Below are positions 8,342 to 17,301 of a stretch of DNA of 64,000 bases, in pieces. Position 1 is the stretch's first letter. Every line of letters starts with the position of its first letter. Source of the DNA: Paraburkholderia bannensis NBRC 103871 (GTDB taxonomy: Bacteria > Pseudomonadota > Gammaproteobacteria > Burkholderiales > Burkholderiaceae); the NCBI RefSeq assembly GCF_000685015.1, contig NZ_BAYA01000014.1, positions 1-64,000 of the forward strand, in the 5' to 3' direction. The notes below the pieces were generated by a model, which was not told where the DNA came from, ran no database searches, and was given only the letters and a program-made list of their open reading frames with translations. Both the position numbers and the translations under genes were made by a program.

Positions 8342-9466
8342 ATGAATCGCCCCGCAGCTCCCGCTTCCGTTTCAACGCCTGCGCCCGCCGCATCGACTGC
8401 GCCGGGCGCAGGCGCGCCCGCGCGCGCGACACGCGCTTCGCAGGCCACCACCCAGGTGGCCATCGTGGCGCTGCCGCCCGTGTCGATGTCGGGCGTCGGC
8501 CCGATCGTCGATGCGCTCAATCTCGCCAACGAGATCGATGGCCGCGCGCTTTATCGCTGGCAGATGGTCTCGTGGAACGGCCGCCCCGTGCCGCTCGCGG
8601 GCGGCGCGCAATGGCCCGCCGACGCCGCGTTCGGCGACGGCCTCGCCTGCGACTGGCTGATCGTCGTGACCGAGCGCTACCAGCAGTTCGCCGACTATCG
8701 CCTGTTTCTCGCGAGCCTGGCGCGCGTCGGGCAGCGCACGCCGCTCGTCACCGGCATTCACCACGGCGTGTGGTGGCTGGCGATGGCAGGGCAGTTGCAG
8801 GGTTACCGCGTGGCGGTGAACTGGGAGACGTACCAGCAATTCGCCGAGCAGTTCGAGCGCACCATCGTCACGCAGCACATCTATGAGATCGACCGCGATC
8901 GCGCGACCTGTGCGGGCGGCCAGGCGACGCTCGATTTCATGCTGGCGATGATCGGCCGCGAGCACGGCCCCGAACTGGTCGACCGGATCGCCGACGCGAT
9001 GGGCGCGAGCACGCTGCGCAGCGGCGACGAGCGCCAGCGCATCCCGTTCGTGACCGCGCCCGGCGAGCGCCATCCGCGCCTGAACGATGCGCTCATGCTG
9101 ATGGAGGCGAATATCGAAGACCCGCTCACGACCGACGAGATCGCCGGTCACGTGGGCGTATCGCGCCGTCAGCTGGAGCGCCTGTTCCGCCAGTACCTGA
9201 ACGCGATGCCGTCGAAGTACTACCTGGGCCTGCGTCTTGCGAAAGCGCGTTCGCAATTGCAGCGCACGAGCAAATCGGTGGTGCAGATCAGCCTGGCGTG
9301 CGGGTTTTCGTCGGCTGCGCATTTTTCCAACGCGTATCGCGAGCGCTTTGGCGTGACGCCGCGCGAAGACCGGCGCAACTGGATCGAGCGCCAGCACGGC
9401 GGCACGCCCGGCGTCGTGCAGGAGCCGCGCGCAGGCGCGCTCGTGGAGCCGCCGGAGCGCGACTGA
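8342..9466 (+). CDS. argR: GlxA-family AraC-type regulator (ArgR of the aot/ast locus)
   Basis: 374-residue regulator. Residues ~40-210 form a DJ-1/PfpI-like GlxA ligand domain (starting VAIVALPPVSMSG), and ~245-350 an AraC DNA-binding domain with both helix-turn-helix units (VSRRQLERLFRQYL and SLACGFSSAAHFSNAYRERF). The first ~38 residues are Ala/Pro/Thr-rich and unconserved in appearance, so the true start may lie further in. In Pseudomonas aeruginosa an AraC-type ArgR sits beside the aot transporter and controls both aot and aru genes. The identical placement here, between transporter and catabolic genes, argues for the same arginine-responsive role. Confidence 0.82.
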   Translation: MNRPAAPASVSTPAPAASTAPGAGAPARATRASQATTQVAIVALPPVSMSGVGPIVDALNLANEIDGRALYRWQMVSWNGRPVPLAGGAQWPADAAFGDGLACDWLIVVTERYQQFADYRLFLASLARVGQRTPLVTGIHHGVWWLAMAGQLQGYRVAVNWETYQQFAEQFERTIVTQHIYEIDRDRATCAGGQATLDFMLAMIGREHGPELVDRIADAMGASTLRSGDERQRIPFVTAPGERHPRLNDALMLMEANIEDPLTTDEIAGHVGVSRRQLERLFRQYLNAMPSKYYLGLRLAKARSQLQRTSKSVVQISLACGFSSAAHFSNAYRERFGVTPREDRRNWIERQHGGTPGVVQEPRAGALVEPPERD

Positions 9467-9698
9467 ACGCAACTAGGCGCGACTGAATCTGCGCGGGCTC
9501 ATGCCGCAGGCGAATCGAAGGCAAACCTGCAAAAAAGCCGCATCCGACGAAAAAACGCGTCGCCCATGCGCAAGACGTTTGCCGCAGGGTTGCCTACACT
9601 GCAAGCCATACGTACTCCATCCGCGCGCAGCGGCTTCCTGCAAGATGCGCGCCGTGAACGACACCATTCGAGCCAACTCGAGCCAAAGAGGATTCGCC

Positions 9699-10916
9699 AT
9701 GAACGACCAGACTGTGAGCCGCCAGACTTTCGACGAAGTGATGGTGCCGTGCTTCTCGCCCGCGCCGTTCGTCCCCGATCGCGGCGAAGGCTCGCGCGTG
9801 TGGGACACCGAGGGCCGCGACTACATCGACTTCGCCTGCGGCATCGCCGTGACGTCGCTTGGCCATGCGCATCCGGAACTGCTCAAGGTGCTGCACGAGC
9901 AGGGCAGCAAGCTCTGGCACATCGGCAACGGCTACACCAACGAGCCGGTGCTGCGACTCGCGAAGAAGCTTGAGTCGCTGACTTTCGCCGACCGCGCGTT
10001 CTTCGCCAATTCGGGCGCGGAAGCCAACGAAGCCGCGCTCAAGCTCGCGCGCCGCGTCGCCTTCGACCGCCACGGCGAACAAAAAGCCGAGATCGTCTCG
10101 TTCACGCAGTCGTTCCACGGCCGCACCTTCTTCACCGTGAGCGTGGGCGGCCAGCCCAAGTACTCCGAAGGCTTCGGCCCGATCCCGCAAGGCATCATCC
10201 ATCTGCCGTACAACGACATCGAAGCCGCGAAGCGCGCGATCGGCCCGCAGACCTGCGCCGTGATCGTCGAGCCGGTGCAGGGCGAAGGCGGTGTGATTCC
10301 CGCCGATCCGGCCTTCCTGAAAGCGCTGCGCGAAGCCTGCGACGCGCACGGCGCGCTGCTGATTTTCGACGAAGTGCAGACCGGCGTTGGCCGCACTGGC
10401 ACTTTCTACGCCTACGAAGACACGGGCGTCACGCCCGACATCCTCACCACGGCCAAGGCGCTCGGCAACGGCTTTCCGATTGGCGCGATGCTCACGACCG
10501 AGGCGCTTGCCGCGCACTTCAAGGTGGGCGTGCACGGCACGACCTACGGCGGCAATCCGCTGGGCGCAGCCATCGCGCACAAGGTCGTCGAGCTGATCAG
10601 CGATCCGGCGGTGCTGGCGGGCGTGCGCACGCGTGGCGAAGCGATCCGCGCGAAGCTCGCGGCCATCAACGAGCGTTTCGACGTGTTCCGCGAGGTGCGC
10701 GGCAAGGGCCTGCTGATCGGCGCGGAACTCCACGCGCGCTACGCGGGCCGCGCGAAGGACTTCAACACGGCGGCGGCCAACCGCGGCGTGATGATGCTGA
10801 TCGCCGGCCCCGATGTGCTGCGTTTCGCGCCGTCGCTGATCATGCCGGAAGCCGACCTGAACGAGGGCTTCGCGCGCCTCGAACTGGCCTTCGAAGACGT
10901 GCTGGGCAAGCGCTGA
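9699..10916 (+). CDS. astC: Succinylornithine/acetylornithine aminotransferase AstC
   Basis: 405-residue class III PLP aminotransferase. The PLP Lys lies in TTAKALGNGFPIGAM, the cofactor Asp in LIFDEVQTGVGRTG, and the substrate-side motif is NSGAEANEAALKLAR. It converts N2-succinylornithine and 2-oxoglutarate to succinylglutamate semialdehyde and glutamate, the third AST step. The ATG at 9699 has an AGAGGA ribosome site; the long upstream extension of the frame is rejected. The ~230 bp gap before it suggests a promoter separate from argR. ArgD-type acetylornithine activity is possible, but the position fixes the main role. Confidence 0.88.
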   Translation: MNDQTVSRQTFDEVMVPCFSPAPFVPDRGEGSRVWDTEGRDYIDFACGIAVTSLGHAHPELLKVLHEQGSKLWHIGNGYTNEPVLRLAKKLESLTFADRAFFANSGAEANEAALKLARRVAFDRHGEQKAEIVSFTQSFHGRTFFTVSVGGQPKYSEGFGPIPQGIIHLPYNDIEAAKRAIGPQTCAVIVEPVQGEGGVIPADPAFLKALREACDAHGALLIFDEVQTGVGRTGTFYAYEDTGVTPDILTTAKALGNGFPIGAMLTTEALAAHFKVGVHGTTYGGNPLGAAIAHKVVELISDPAVLAGVRTRGEAIRAKLAAINERFDVFREVRGKGLLIGAELHARYAGRAKDFNTAAANRGVMMLIAGPDVLRFAPSLIMPEADLNEGFARLELAFEDVLGKR

Positions 10917-10975
10917 ACCAGTCTCAAGCCAGCATCAAGCCAGCGCAACGCCACTCAAACGATTCAGGACTGACG

Positions 10976-12076
10976 ATGCTATTCGTTCGCCCCGCAAGGC
11001 TCTCCGATCTCGATGCGATCGCCCACATGGCGCGCACCGCGCAGCCCGTGCTGCACTCGCTGCCGCACGACCGCGCGGCGCTGGAAGCGCGCATCGCGCT
11101 GTCCGAGGACTCGTTTCGCGCCGATGTCGATTTTCCGGGCGAGGAGTTCTATCTCTTCGTGCTCGAGGATTCGACGACGGGCCGCCTCGTCGGCACGTCG
11201 AGCATCGTCGCGGCAGCGGGTTACGCCGAGCCGTTCTACGCGTTCCGCAATGACGCGCTGATTCACGCCTCGCGCGAGCTGCACGTGAACCGCAAGATCC
11301 ACGCGCTCACCATGTCGCACGAACTCACGGGCAAGAGCCGCCTCGCGGGCTTCTATATCGATCCCGCGCTGCGCGGCGACGCGGCGGCGCACCTGATGTC
11401 GCGCGCCCGCATGATGTACGTGGCGATGAACCGCCGCCGCTTCACGCCCGAGGTGTTTTCGCTGCTGCTCGGCGTGACCGACGACCAGGGCGTGTCGCCG
11501 TTCTGGGAGGCGGTGGGGCGCAAGTTCTTCGGTCGCGATTTCAAGGACATCGAAATGGCCTCGGGCGGCAGAAGCCGCACCTTCATCGCCGAAGTCATGC
11601 CCGCGTATCCGATCTATGTGCCGCTCCTGCCCGAGGCCGCGCAGCGCGTGCTGGGCGAGCCTGACCCGAGCACCTTGCTTGCCTACGAGATCCATCTGGA
11701 AGAGGGCTTCGAGCCGGACGGCTACGTCGATATCTTCGACGCGGGCCCGGTGCTGACCGCGCAGGTCGATCGCACCGCATCGGTTGCGGGCAACCAGACG
11801 CGCACGGTGCGCGAGAGCGCCGCGCAGGCGGTGGAAGGCGTGGCGTGCCTGGTGGCGAGCCAGCAGGGCGGCGAATTCCGCTGCGCGCTGGCGACGTTGC
11901 CCGCAGCGCCGGCGGCCGCCGCGCCGCGCGGCGCGCATGCCGTGCACGGCGACGCACCGCTCGACGCAGCCACGCGCGCCGCGCTCAATGTGCAGGATGG
12001 CGAAACGGTGCGCTGTGCGCCGCTTTATCGCCAGGACGAAGACAACGAGGATGCATCGATGGGAGAGACGCAATGA
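10976..12076 (+). CDS. aruF: Arginine N-succinyltransferase, subunit alpha (AruF)
   Basis: 366-residue member of the AstA family. It transfers succinyl from succinyl-CoA to the alpha-amino group of arginine (and ornithine), the first AST step. The N-terminus LFVRPARLSDLDAI and the blocks HELTGKSRLAGFYI, SPFWEAVGRKFF and FIAEVMPAYPIYV are diagnostic. The last ~50 residues are Ala-rich and then acidic. The stop overlaps the next start by ATGA (12073-12076), so the two subunits are translationally coupled. Two AstA-like genes in tandem match the AruF-AruG heteromer of Pseudomonas rather than the single AstA of E. coli. Confidence 0.92.
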   Translation: MLFVRPARLSDLDAIAHMARTAQPVLHSLPHDRAALEARIALSEDSFRADVDFPGEEFYLFVLEDSTTGRLVGTSSIVAAAGYAEPFYAFRNDALIHASRELHVNRKIHALTMSHELTGKSRLAGFYIDPALRGDAAAHLMSRARMMYVAMNRRRFTPEVFSLLLGVTDDQGVSPFWEAVGRKFFGRDFKDIEMASGGRSRTFIAEVMPAYPIYVPLLPEAAQRVLGEPDPSTLLAYEIHLEEGFEPDGYVDIFDAGPVLTAQVDRTASVAGNQTRTVRESAAQAVEGVACLVASQQGGEFRCALATLPAAPAAAAPRGAHAVHGDAPLDAATRAALNVQDGETVRCAPLYRQDEDNEDASMGETQ

Positions 12077-13200
12077 TCGTAGTACGCGTCGTGCAGACGG
12101 GCGATGTGGACGCGCTCGTCGCGCTTGCCCAGGAAACCGGCCCCGGCCTCACCACGTTCAAGCCCGACCGCGACGCGCTCGCCGCGCGCATCGAGCGCAC
12201 GCGCCGCACGCTGGCGGGCGAGGCGAGCGCCGCCGAAGCCGGCTACTTCTTCGTGATGGAAGACACGGCCACCGGCGACGTGGCGGGCGTATGCGGCATC
12301 GAAACGGCGGTAGGCCTCACGCAGCCGTTCTACAACTATCGCGTGAGCACGGTGGTGCACGCGAGCCAGGATCTCGGCATCTGGACGCGCATGCGGGCGC
12401 TCAACATCTCGCACGACCTGACCGGCTATGCGGAAGTCTGCTCGCTGTTTCTCTCGCCGCGCTATCGCACGGGCGGCATGGGCGGCTTGCTGTCGCGCTC
12501 GCGCTTCATGTTCATCGCGCAGTTCCGCGACCTGTTCCCGGAGCGTATCTGCGCCGAGCTGCGCGGCCATTTCGACGCGGAAGGCACTTCGCCGTTCTGG
12601 CGCGCGGTCGGTTCGCACTTCTACCAGATCGACTTCAACGCCGCCGATTATCTGAGCGCGCATGGCCGCAAGTCCTTCCTGGCCGAGCTGATGCCGCGTT
12701 ACCCCGTCTACGTCGAGCTGCTGCCCGACGAGGCGCAGGCCTGCGTGGGCCTCACGCACTCGGATACGGTGCCTGCGCGCCGCATGCTCGAAGGCGAAGG
12801 GCTGCGTTACGAGAACCACGTCGATATCTTTGATGCGGGCCCGGTGCTCGAATGCCATATCGCCGACTTGCGCACGGTGCGCGAGAGCGTGCTGGTGCCG
12901 GTGCGAATCGGTACAGCGGGCACAGCGGGTACAGCGGGTACGGCGGGTACGGCGGGTACGGCGGGTACGGCGGCGGAGCAGGGCAACGTGCGCTCGCTGG
13001 TGTCGAACACGTCGCTCACCGATTTCCGCGTGGGCTTCGCGCCGGGTGTCGTGCAGGACGGCGCGTTCACGCTGAGCGCGCAGGAAGCGGCGGCGCTCGA
13101 CGTCAAGGCAGGCGACCTGGTGCGCGTGCTGGACGCCACGCATGCATCGCAAACTGCGCGATCGTCGCAAACGTCACGCACGGCAGCAAAGCAAGGCTGA
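12073..13200 (+). CDS. aruG: Arginine N-succinyltransferase, subunit beta (AruG)
   Basis: 375-residue AstA-family protein and partner of AruF. It contains the blocks LTGYAEVCSLFLSP, SPFWRAVGSHFYQIDF and LAELMPRYPVYVELLP. The ATG at 12073 overlaps the aruF stop; the longer frame reading into aruF is rejected. Residues ~280-300 contain seven Gly-Thr-Ala triplets encoded by a 9-bp tandem repeat (12910-12972), inserted between the acyltransferase body and the short C-terminal region. The insertion seems specific to this strain or lineage and probably forms a flexible linker. Confidence 0.92.
   Translation: MIVVRVVQTGDVDALVALAQETGPGLTTFKPDRDALAARIERTRRTLAGEASAAEAGYFFVMEDTATGDVAGVCGIETAVGLTQPFYNYRVSTVVHASQDLGIWTRMRALNISHDLTGYAEVCSLFLSPRYRTGGMGGLLSRSRFMFIAQFRDLFPERICAELRGHFDAEGTSPFWRAVGSHFYQIDFNAADYLSAHGRKSFLAELMPRYPVYVELLPDEAQACVGLTHSDTVPARRMLEGEGLRYENHVDIFDAGPVLECHIADLRTVRESVLVPVRIGTAGTAGTAGTAGTAGTAGTAAEQGNVRSLVSNTSLTDFRVGFAPGVVQDGAFTLSAQEAAALDVKAGDLVRVLDATHASQTARSSQTSRTAAKQG
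12910..12972 (+). repeat. 9-bp tandem repeat, 7 copies, inside aruG
   Basis: Seven copies of GGTAC(A/G)GCG, the first three with ACA and the last four with ACG. They encode (Gly-Thr-Ala)7 in frame. The clean split into two variant blocks suggests slipped-strand expansion. Confidence 0.93.
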
Positions 13201-13214
13201 AAACAAGGATGACC

Positions 13215-14678
13215 ATGAACGAGCTTTTCATCGATGGGCAATGGTGCGCGGCAAGCGGCCCCGCATTCGCTTCGCGCAATCCCGGCACCAACGAAACCGT
13301 GTGGAGCGGCAACGCCGCCAATACCGACGATGTCGACCGCGCCGTGAGCGCCGCGCGCCGCGCGTTTCCCGCGTGGGCGCAGACCCCGTTCGAGACGCGC
13401 TGCGAGATCGTCAAGCGATTCGCGGCCCTCGTGACCGAACGCAAGGAAGACCTCGCGCGCGCGATTGGCCGCGAGACCGGCAAGCCGCTCTGGGAAGCCC
13501 GCACCGAAGCCGCGTCGATGGCCGCCAAGGTCGCCATTTCGATCACGGCCTACGGCGAGCGCACCGGCGAAAAGCGCAGCGACATGGCCGACGGCGTGGC
13601 CGTGCTGCGCCATCGCCCGCACGGCGTGGTGGCGGTGTTCGGCCCGTACAACTTTCCGGGTCACCTGCCCAACGGTCATATCGTGCCCGCGCTGATCGCC
13701 GGCAATGCGGTCGTGTTCAAGCCTTCCGAACTCGCGCCGGACGTTGCGCGCGCAACGGTTGAGCTGTGGCGCGAAGCGGGCCTGCCCGCAGGCGTCATCA
13801 ATCTCGTGCAGGGCGAGCGCGACACGGGCATTGCCCTCGCGAACCATCGCCAGATCGACGGGCTGTTCTTCACGGGCAGCTCGGACACGGGCACGCTGCT
13901 GCATCGCCAGTTCGGCGGGCGTCCGGAGATCGTGCTGGCGCTGGAGATGGGCGGCAACAATCCGCTCGTCGTGGCGCCGGTCGAGGATATCGACGCCGCC
14001 GTGCATCACACGATCCAGTCGGCGTTCCTGTCGGCGGGGCAGCGCTGCACCTGCGCGCGCCGCATCCTGGTGCCGTCGGGTGAATTCGGCGACCGCTTTA
14101 TCGCGCGTTTCGTCGAGGTGTCCTCGCGCATCGCCGTGGGCGAATACAACGCCGAACCGCAGCCTTTCATGGGCGCGGTAATCTCGGCGCGCGCGGCGGC
14201 GAAGCTGATCGACGCGCAGACGCTGCTGCTCTCGCGCGGCGCGAAGGCGCTGTTGCCGATGCAGCAGCGCGACCCGGCGCTCGGCTTCGTCACGCCCGGC
14301 ATCCTGGACGTGACGGGCGTGGCCGACCTGCCCGATGAGGAACACTTCGGCCCGCTCGCGCAGATCATCCGTTACGCCGGTTTCGACGATGCCATCGCCC
14401 AGGCGAACAACACGGCCTATGGCCTGTCCGCTGGCCTGCTGGCCGACGATGCCGCGCTCTGGCAGCGCTTCTCGCACGAGATCCGCGCGGGCATCGTCAA
14501 CTGGAATCGCCCGACCAACGGCGCGTCGAGCGGCGCGCCCTTCGGCGGCCCGGGCCGCTCGGGCAATCATCGCCCCAGCGCCTTCTACGCCGCCGACTAC
14601 TGCGCGTGGCCGATGGCCTCGGTGGAAAGCGCACAACTGCTTATGCCCGCGAGCGTCTCGCCGGGCCTTCAATTCTGA
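13215..14678 (+). CDS. astD: Succinylglutamate-semialdehyde dehydrogenase AstD
   Basis: 487-residue NAD-dependent aldehyde dehydrogenase catalysing the fourth AST step, succinylglutamate semialdehyde to succinylglutamate. It has FGPYNFPGHLPNG and FTGSSDTG for nucleotide binding, the general-base Glu in LALEMGGNNP, and the nucleophile Cys in SAGQRCTCARR. The NRPTNGASSGAPFGGPG block near the end is characteristic of AstD. The ATG at 13215 is preferred because AAGGA lies 5 nt upstream; an ATG two codons earlier is possible. It starts 14 bp after aruG in the same operon. Confidence 0.92.
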   Translation: MNELFIDGQWCAASGPAFASRNPGTNETVWSGNAANTDDVDRAVSAARRAFPAWAQTPFETRCEIVKRFAALVTERKEDLARAIGRETGKPLWEARTEAASMAAKVAISITAYGERTGEKRSDMADGVAVLRHRPHGVVAVFGPYNFPGHLPNGHIVPALIAGNAVVFKPSELAPDVARATVELWREAGLPAGVINLVQGERDTGIALANHRQIDGLFFTGSSDTGTLLHRQFGGRPEIVLALEMGGNNPLVVAPVEDIDAAVHHTIQSAFLSAGQRCTCARRILVPSGEFGDRFIARFVEVSSRIAVGEYNAEPQPFMGAVISARAAAKLIDAQTLLLSRGAKALLPMQQRDPALGFVTPGILDVTGVADLPDEEHFGPLAQIIRYAGFDDAIAQANNTAYGLSAGLLADDAALWQRFSHEIRAGIVNWNRPTNGASSGAPFGGPGRSGNHRPSAFYAADYCAWPMASVESAQLLMPASVSPGLQF

Positions 14679-14687
14679 GGATCGACG

Positions 14688-16052
14688 ATGAGTAACTCCG
14701 CCAAGCTGGCCGCAACGGCGCTCGAAGCGAATTTCGACGGACTCGTCGGCCCCACGCATAACTACGCCGGTCTGTCGTTCGGCAACGTCGCCTCACAGAA
14801 CAACGAGAAGTCGGTCGCCAACCCACGCGCCGCCGCGCAACAGGGCTTGCGCAAGATGAAGCGCCTCGCCGACCTGGGCTTCGCGCAGGGCGTGCTGCCG
14901 CCCCAGGAGCGCCCGTCGATTCGCCTGCTGCGCGAACTCGGTTTCAGCGGCAAGGATGGCGACGCCATCGCACGCGCCGCGAAGGACGCGCCCGAACTGC
15001 TCGCGGCGGCCAGCTCCGCCTCGGCGATGTGGACGGCGAACGCGGCGACCGTGAGCCCGTCGGCGGACACGCCCGAGCGCCGCGTGCACTTCACGCCCGC
15101 CAACCTGTGCAGCAAGCTCCATCGCGCCATCGAGCACGAGTACACGCGCCGTACGCTCGGCGCGATCTTCGCGGATCCGTCGCACTTCATGGTGCACGAC
15201 GCGCTGCCGGGCACGCCCGCGCTTGGCGACGAAGGCGCGGCCAATCACACGCGTTTTTGCGCGGAATACGGCGTGCGCGGCGTGGAGTTCTTCGTCTATG
15301 GCCGCAGCGAATATCGCCGCGGGCCGGAGCCCAAGCGCTTCCCGGCGCGCCAGACCTTCGAGGCGAGCCGCGCGGTTGCGCAGCGTCACGGCCTGACGGA
15401 AGCCGATACGGTGTTCGCGCAGCAAAGCCCCGACGTGATCGATGCGGGCGTGTTCCATAACGATGTGATCGCCGTCGGCAATCGCACCACGCTGTTCTGC
15501 CACGAGCGCGCGTTCGTCGATCAGCAGAAGGTCTACGAGGAACTGCGCAGCAAGCTGGGCGCGCACGGCACGCCGTTCAACGTGATCGAAGTGCCCGACG
15601 CGCAGGTGAGCGTGGCGAACGCGGTGTCGTCGTATCTGTTCAACAGCCAGCTGCTGAGCCGCGCCGATGGCAAGCAGGTGCTGGTCGTGCCGCAGGAATG
15701 CCGCGAGAACCCGCACGTGGCGATGTATCTCGACGAACTGACCGCGAAGACCGGCCCGATCGACGAGGTGCTGGTGTTCGACCTGCGCGAGAGCATGAAG
15801 AACGGCGGCGGCCCGGCTTGCCTGCGCCTGCGCGTGGTGCTCGACGAGGCTGAACGCGCGGCCGTCGCGCCGGGTGTGTGGATGAACGACACGCTGTTTG
15901 GCCGACTCGATACGTGGATCGAAAAGCATTATCGCGACCGCCTCGCGCCGCAGGATCTGACCGATCCGGCGCTGCTGGTGGAGTCGCGCACGGCGCTCGA
16001 CGAGCTCACGCAGATTCTTGGCCTGGGGTCGCTCTATGACTTCCAGCGCTAA
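14688..16052 (+). CDS. astB: N-succinylarginine dihydrolase AstB
   Basis: 454-residue amidinotransferase-fold hydrolase that converts N2-succinylarginine to succinylornithine, CO2 and two ammonia, the second AST step. The N-terminal signature FDGLVGPTHNYAGLS is diagnostic. The catalytic Cys lies in GGGPACLRL near residue 377, and His and Glu candidates are in DVIDAGVFHNDV and earlier blocks. The length matches the family. It starts 9 bp after astD with GAGGA upstream. The last 17 bp overlap astE, supporting coupled translation. Confidence 0.94.
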   Translation: MSNSAKLAATALEANFDGLVGPTHNYAGLSFGNVASQNNEKSVANPRAAAQQGLRKMKRLADLGFAQGVLPPQERPSIRLLRELGFSGKDGDAIARAAKDAPELLAAASSASAMWTANAATVSPSADTPERRVHFTPANLCSKLHRAIEHEYTRRTLGAIFADPSHFMVHDALPGTPALGDEGAANHTRFCAEYGVRGVEFFVYGRSEYRRGPEPKRFPARQTFEASRAVAQRHGLTEADTVFAQQSPDVIDAGVFHNDVIAVGNRTTLFCHERAFVDQQKVYEELRSKLGAHGTPFNVIEVPDAQVSVANAVSSYLFNSQLLSRADGKQVLVVPQECRENPHVAMYLDELTAKTGPIDEVLVFDLRESMKNGGGPACLRLRVVLDEAERAAVAPGVWMNDTLFGRLDTWIEKHYRDRLAPQDLTDPALLVESRTALDELTQILGLGSLYDFQR

Positions 16053-17082
16053 AGACGTGCTGGCGGATTTTCTCGGCGCGACACTCGCGGGCGTGCGGCC
16101 CGCTGAAAGCACGCAGGGCGTCTGCGCGAACGGGGCGGTGCGCTGGCAGTGGCAAGAAGAAGGCGTGCTGCTGCTGGAGCCCGCGCAGAGCGATGAGTCG
16201 ACGCGCAGCGTGCTGCTCTCGGCAGGCGTGCACGGCGACGAGACCGCGCCGATCGAGCTGCTCTCGAAGATCGTCGCGGATATCGCGGCAGGGCGGCTTG
16301 CGCTGACGTGCCGCGTGCTGGTCGTGCTGGGCAACGTCGCGGCGATGCGCGCGGCCACGCGCTATGAAGACGACGATCTGAACCGTCTGTTCGGTGGCCG
16401 TCACGCGCGCGTGCCGCAAAGCCGCGAAGCGCCACGCGCCGTGGCGCTCGAAGCGGCGGCGCAGCGCTTTTTCGCCGCTGCGTCCACGGCGCCGGGCGCG
16501 CGCTGGCACCTCGACATGCATACGGCGATCCGCGCCTCGGCGTTCGAGCAGTTCGCGTTGCTGCCGTTTGTGGACAATACGACCGGCGGCGCGCCCACGC
16601 GCGCGATGTTCGACTGGCTCGCCGATGCACGCATTGCCGCCGTGCTGATCCACACGGAGAAGGGTGCGACCTACTCGTCGTTCACGGCCGATCATTGCGG
16701 CGCGACGGCGTGCACGCTGGAACTCGGCAAGGTGCGTCCATTCGGCGAAAACGATCTCGCGCGCTTCGCCCATGCCGATGCCGCCGTGCGCAGGCTGGTT
16801 GCGGGCGCAACGAAAGAGGCCGCACCGATGCCGCGCGTCTTCACCGTGATCGGCCAGGTCACGAAGCAGAGCGACGCCTTCGCGCTGCACGTGGCCGCCG
16901 ACGTGCCGAACTTCACGCCGTTCGCGCGCGGCACCGTGCTTGCCGAGGATGGCGCGTATCGCTACGTGGTCGCGCACGACGAGGAGCGCATCGTGTTCCC
17001 GAATCCGGCCGTGAAGCCGGGCCTGCGCGCGGGCCTGCTCGTGGTCGAGACCACGGACGAAACGCTCGCGTCACTGGTTTGA
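16036..17082 (+). CDS. astE: Succinylglutamate desuccinylase AstE
   Basis: 348-residue zinc peptidase-like hydrolase giving glutamate and succinate, the last AST step. The zinc motif GVHGDETAPIELL supplies His66 and Glu69, and a third ligand His lies in WHLDMHTAIR near residue 162. The catalytic Glu is likely in CTLELGKVRPFG. The ATG at 16036 lies inside the end of astB, a 17-bp overlap. With this gene all five AST activities are encoded contiguously. Confidence 0.92.
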   Translation: MTSSAKDVLADFLGATLAGVRPAESTQGVCANGAVRWQWQEEGVLLLEPAQSDESTRSVLLSAGVHGDETAPIELLSKIVADIAAGRLALTCRVLVVLGNVAAMRAATRYEDDDLNRLFGGRHARVPQSREAPRAVALEAAAQRFFAAASTAPGARWHLDMHTAIRASAFEQFALLPFVDNTTGGAPTRAMFDWLADARIAAVLIHTEKGATYSSFTADHCGATACTLELGKVRPFGENDLARFAHADAAVRRLVAGATKEAAPMPRVFTVIGQVTKQSDAFALHVAADVPNFTPFARGTVLAEDGAYRYVVAHDEERIVFPNPAVKPGLRAGLLVVETTDETLASLV

Positions 17083-17139
17083 AGCGCCGCGCACTTGCGC
17101 ATCCACGACACCCAATTGCAACTTCGCGCCAGGGCCGTT

Positions 17140-17171
17140 TGACAGGCTCGCGCCGCGGGCGCGGTACAATC
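17140..17171 (+). promoter_or_regulatory. Possible promoter of the binding-protein gene
   Basis: A perfect -35 TTGACA (17140-17145) and a good -10 TACAAT (17166-17171) are separated by 20 bp, longer than the usual 16-18. The spacer is GC-rich and partly self-complementary. It lies 130 bp before the binding-protein ATG. Long-spacer promoters often need an activator, so ArgR control is conceivable. Confidence 0.4.
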
Positions 17172-17301
17172 GCGCCCCTGCGGTTGCTGCGGCGCATCAG
17201 AAAGGGTGCGATCGTTTGAGCCGCATTTTTGGCGCAGCGATCCTGTGCCGCGCCCCGCATATCGACGGAGCGCACCGTATTTCGACTGGATAGAGACACT
17301 G

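Noticed and set aside
9467..9698. A sigma-54 promoter before astC, by analogy with enteric ast operons
   Set aside because: No GG-N10-GC element with correct flanks was found; the regulator type also points to the Pseudomonas mode of control.
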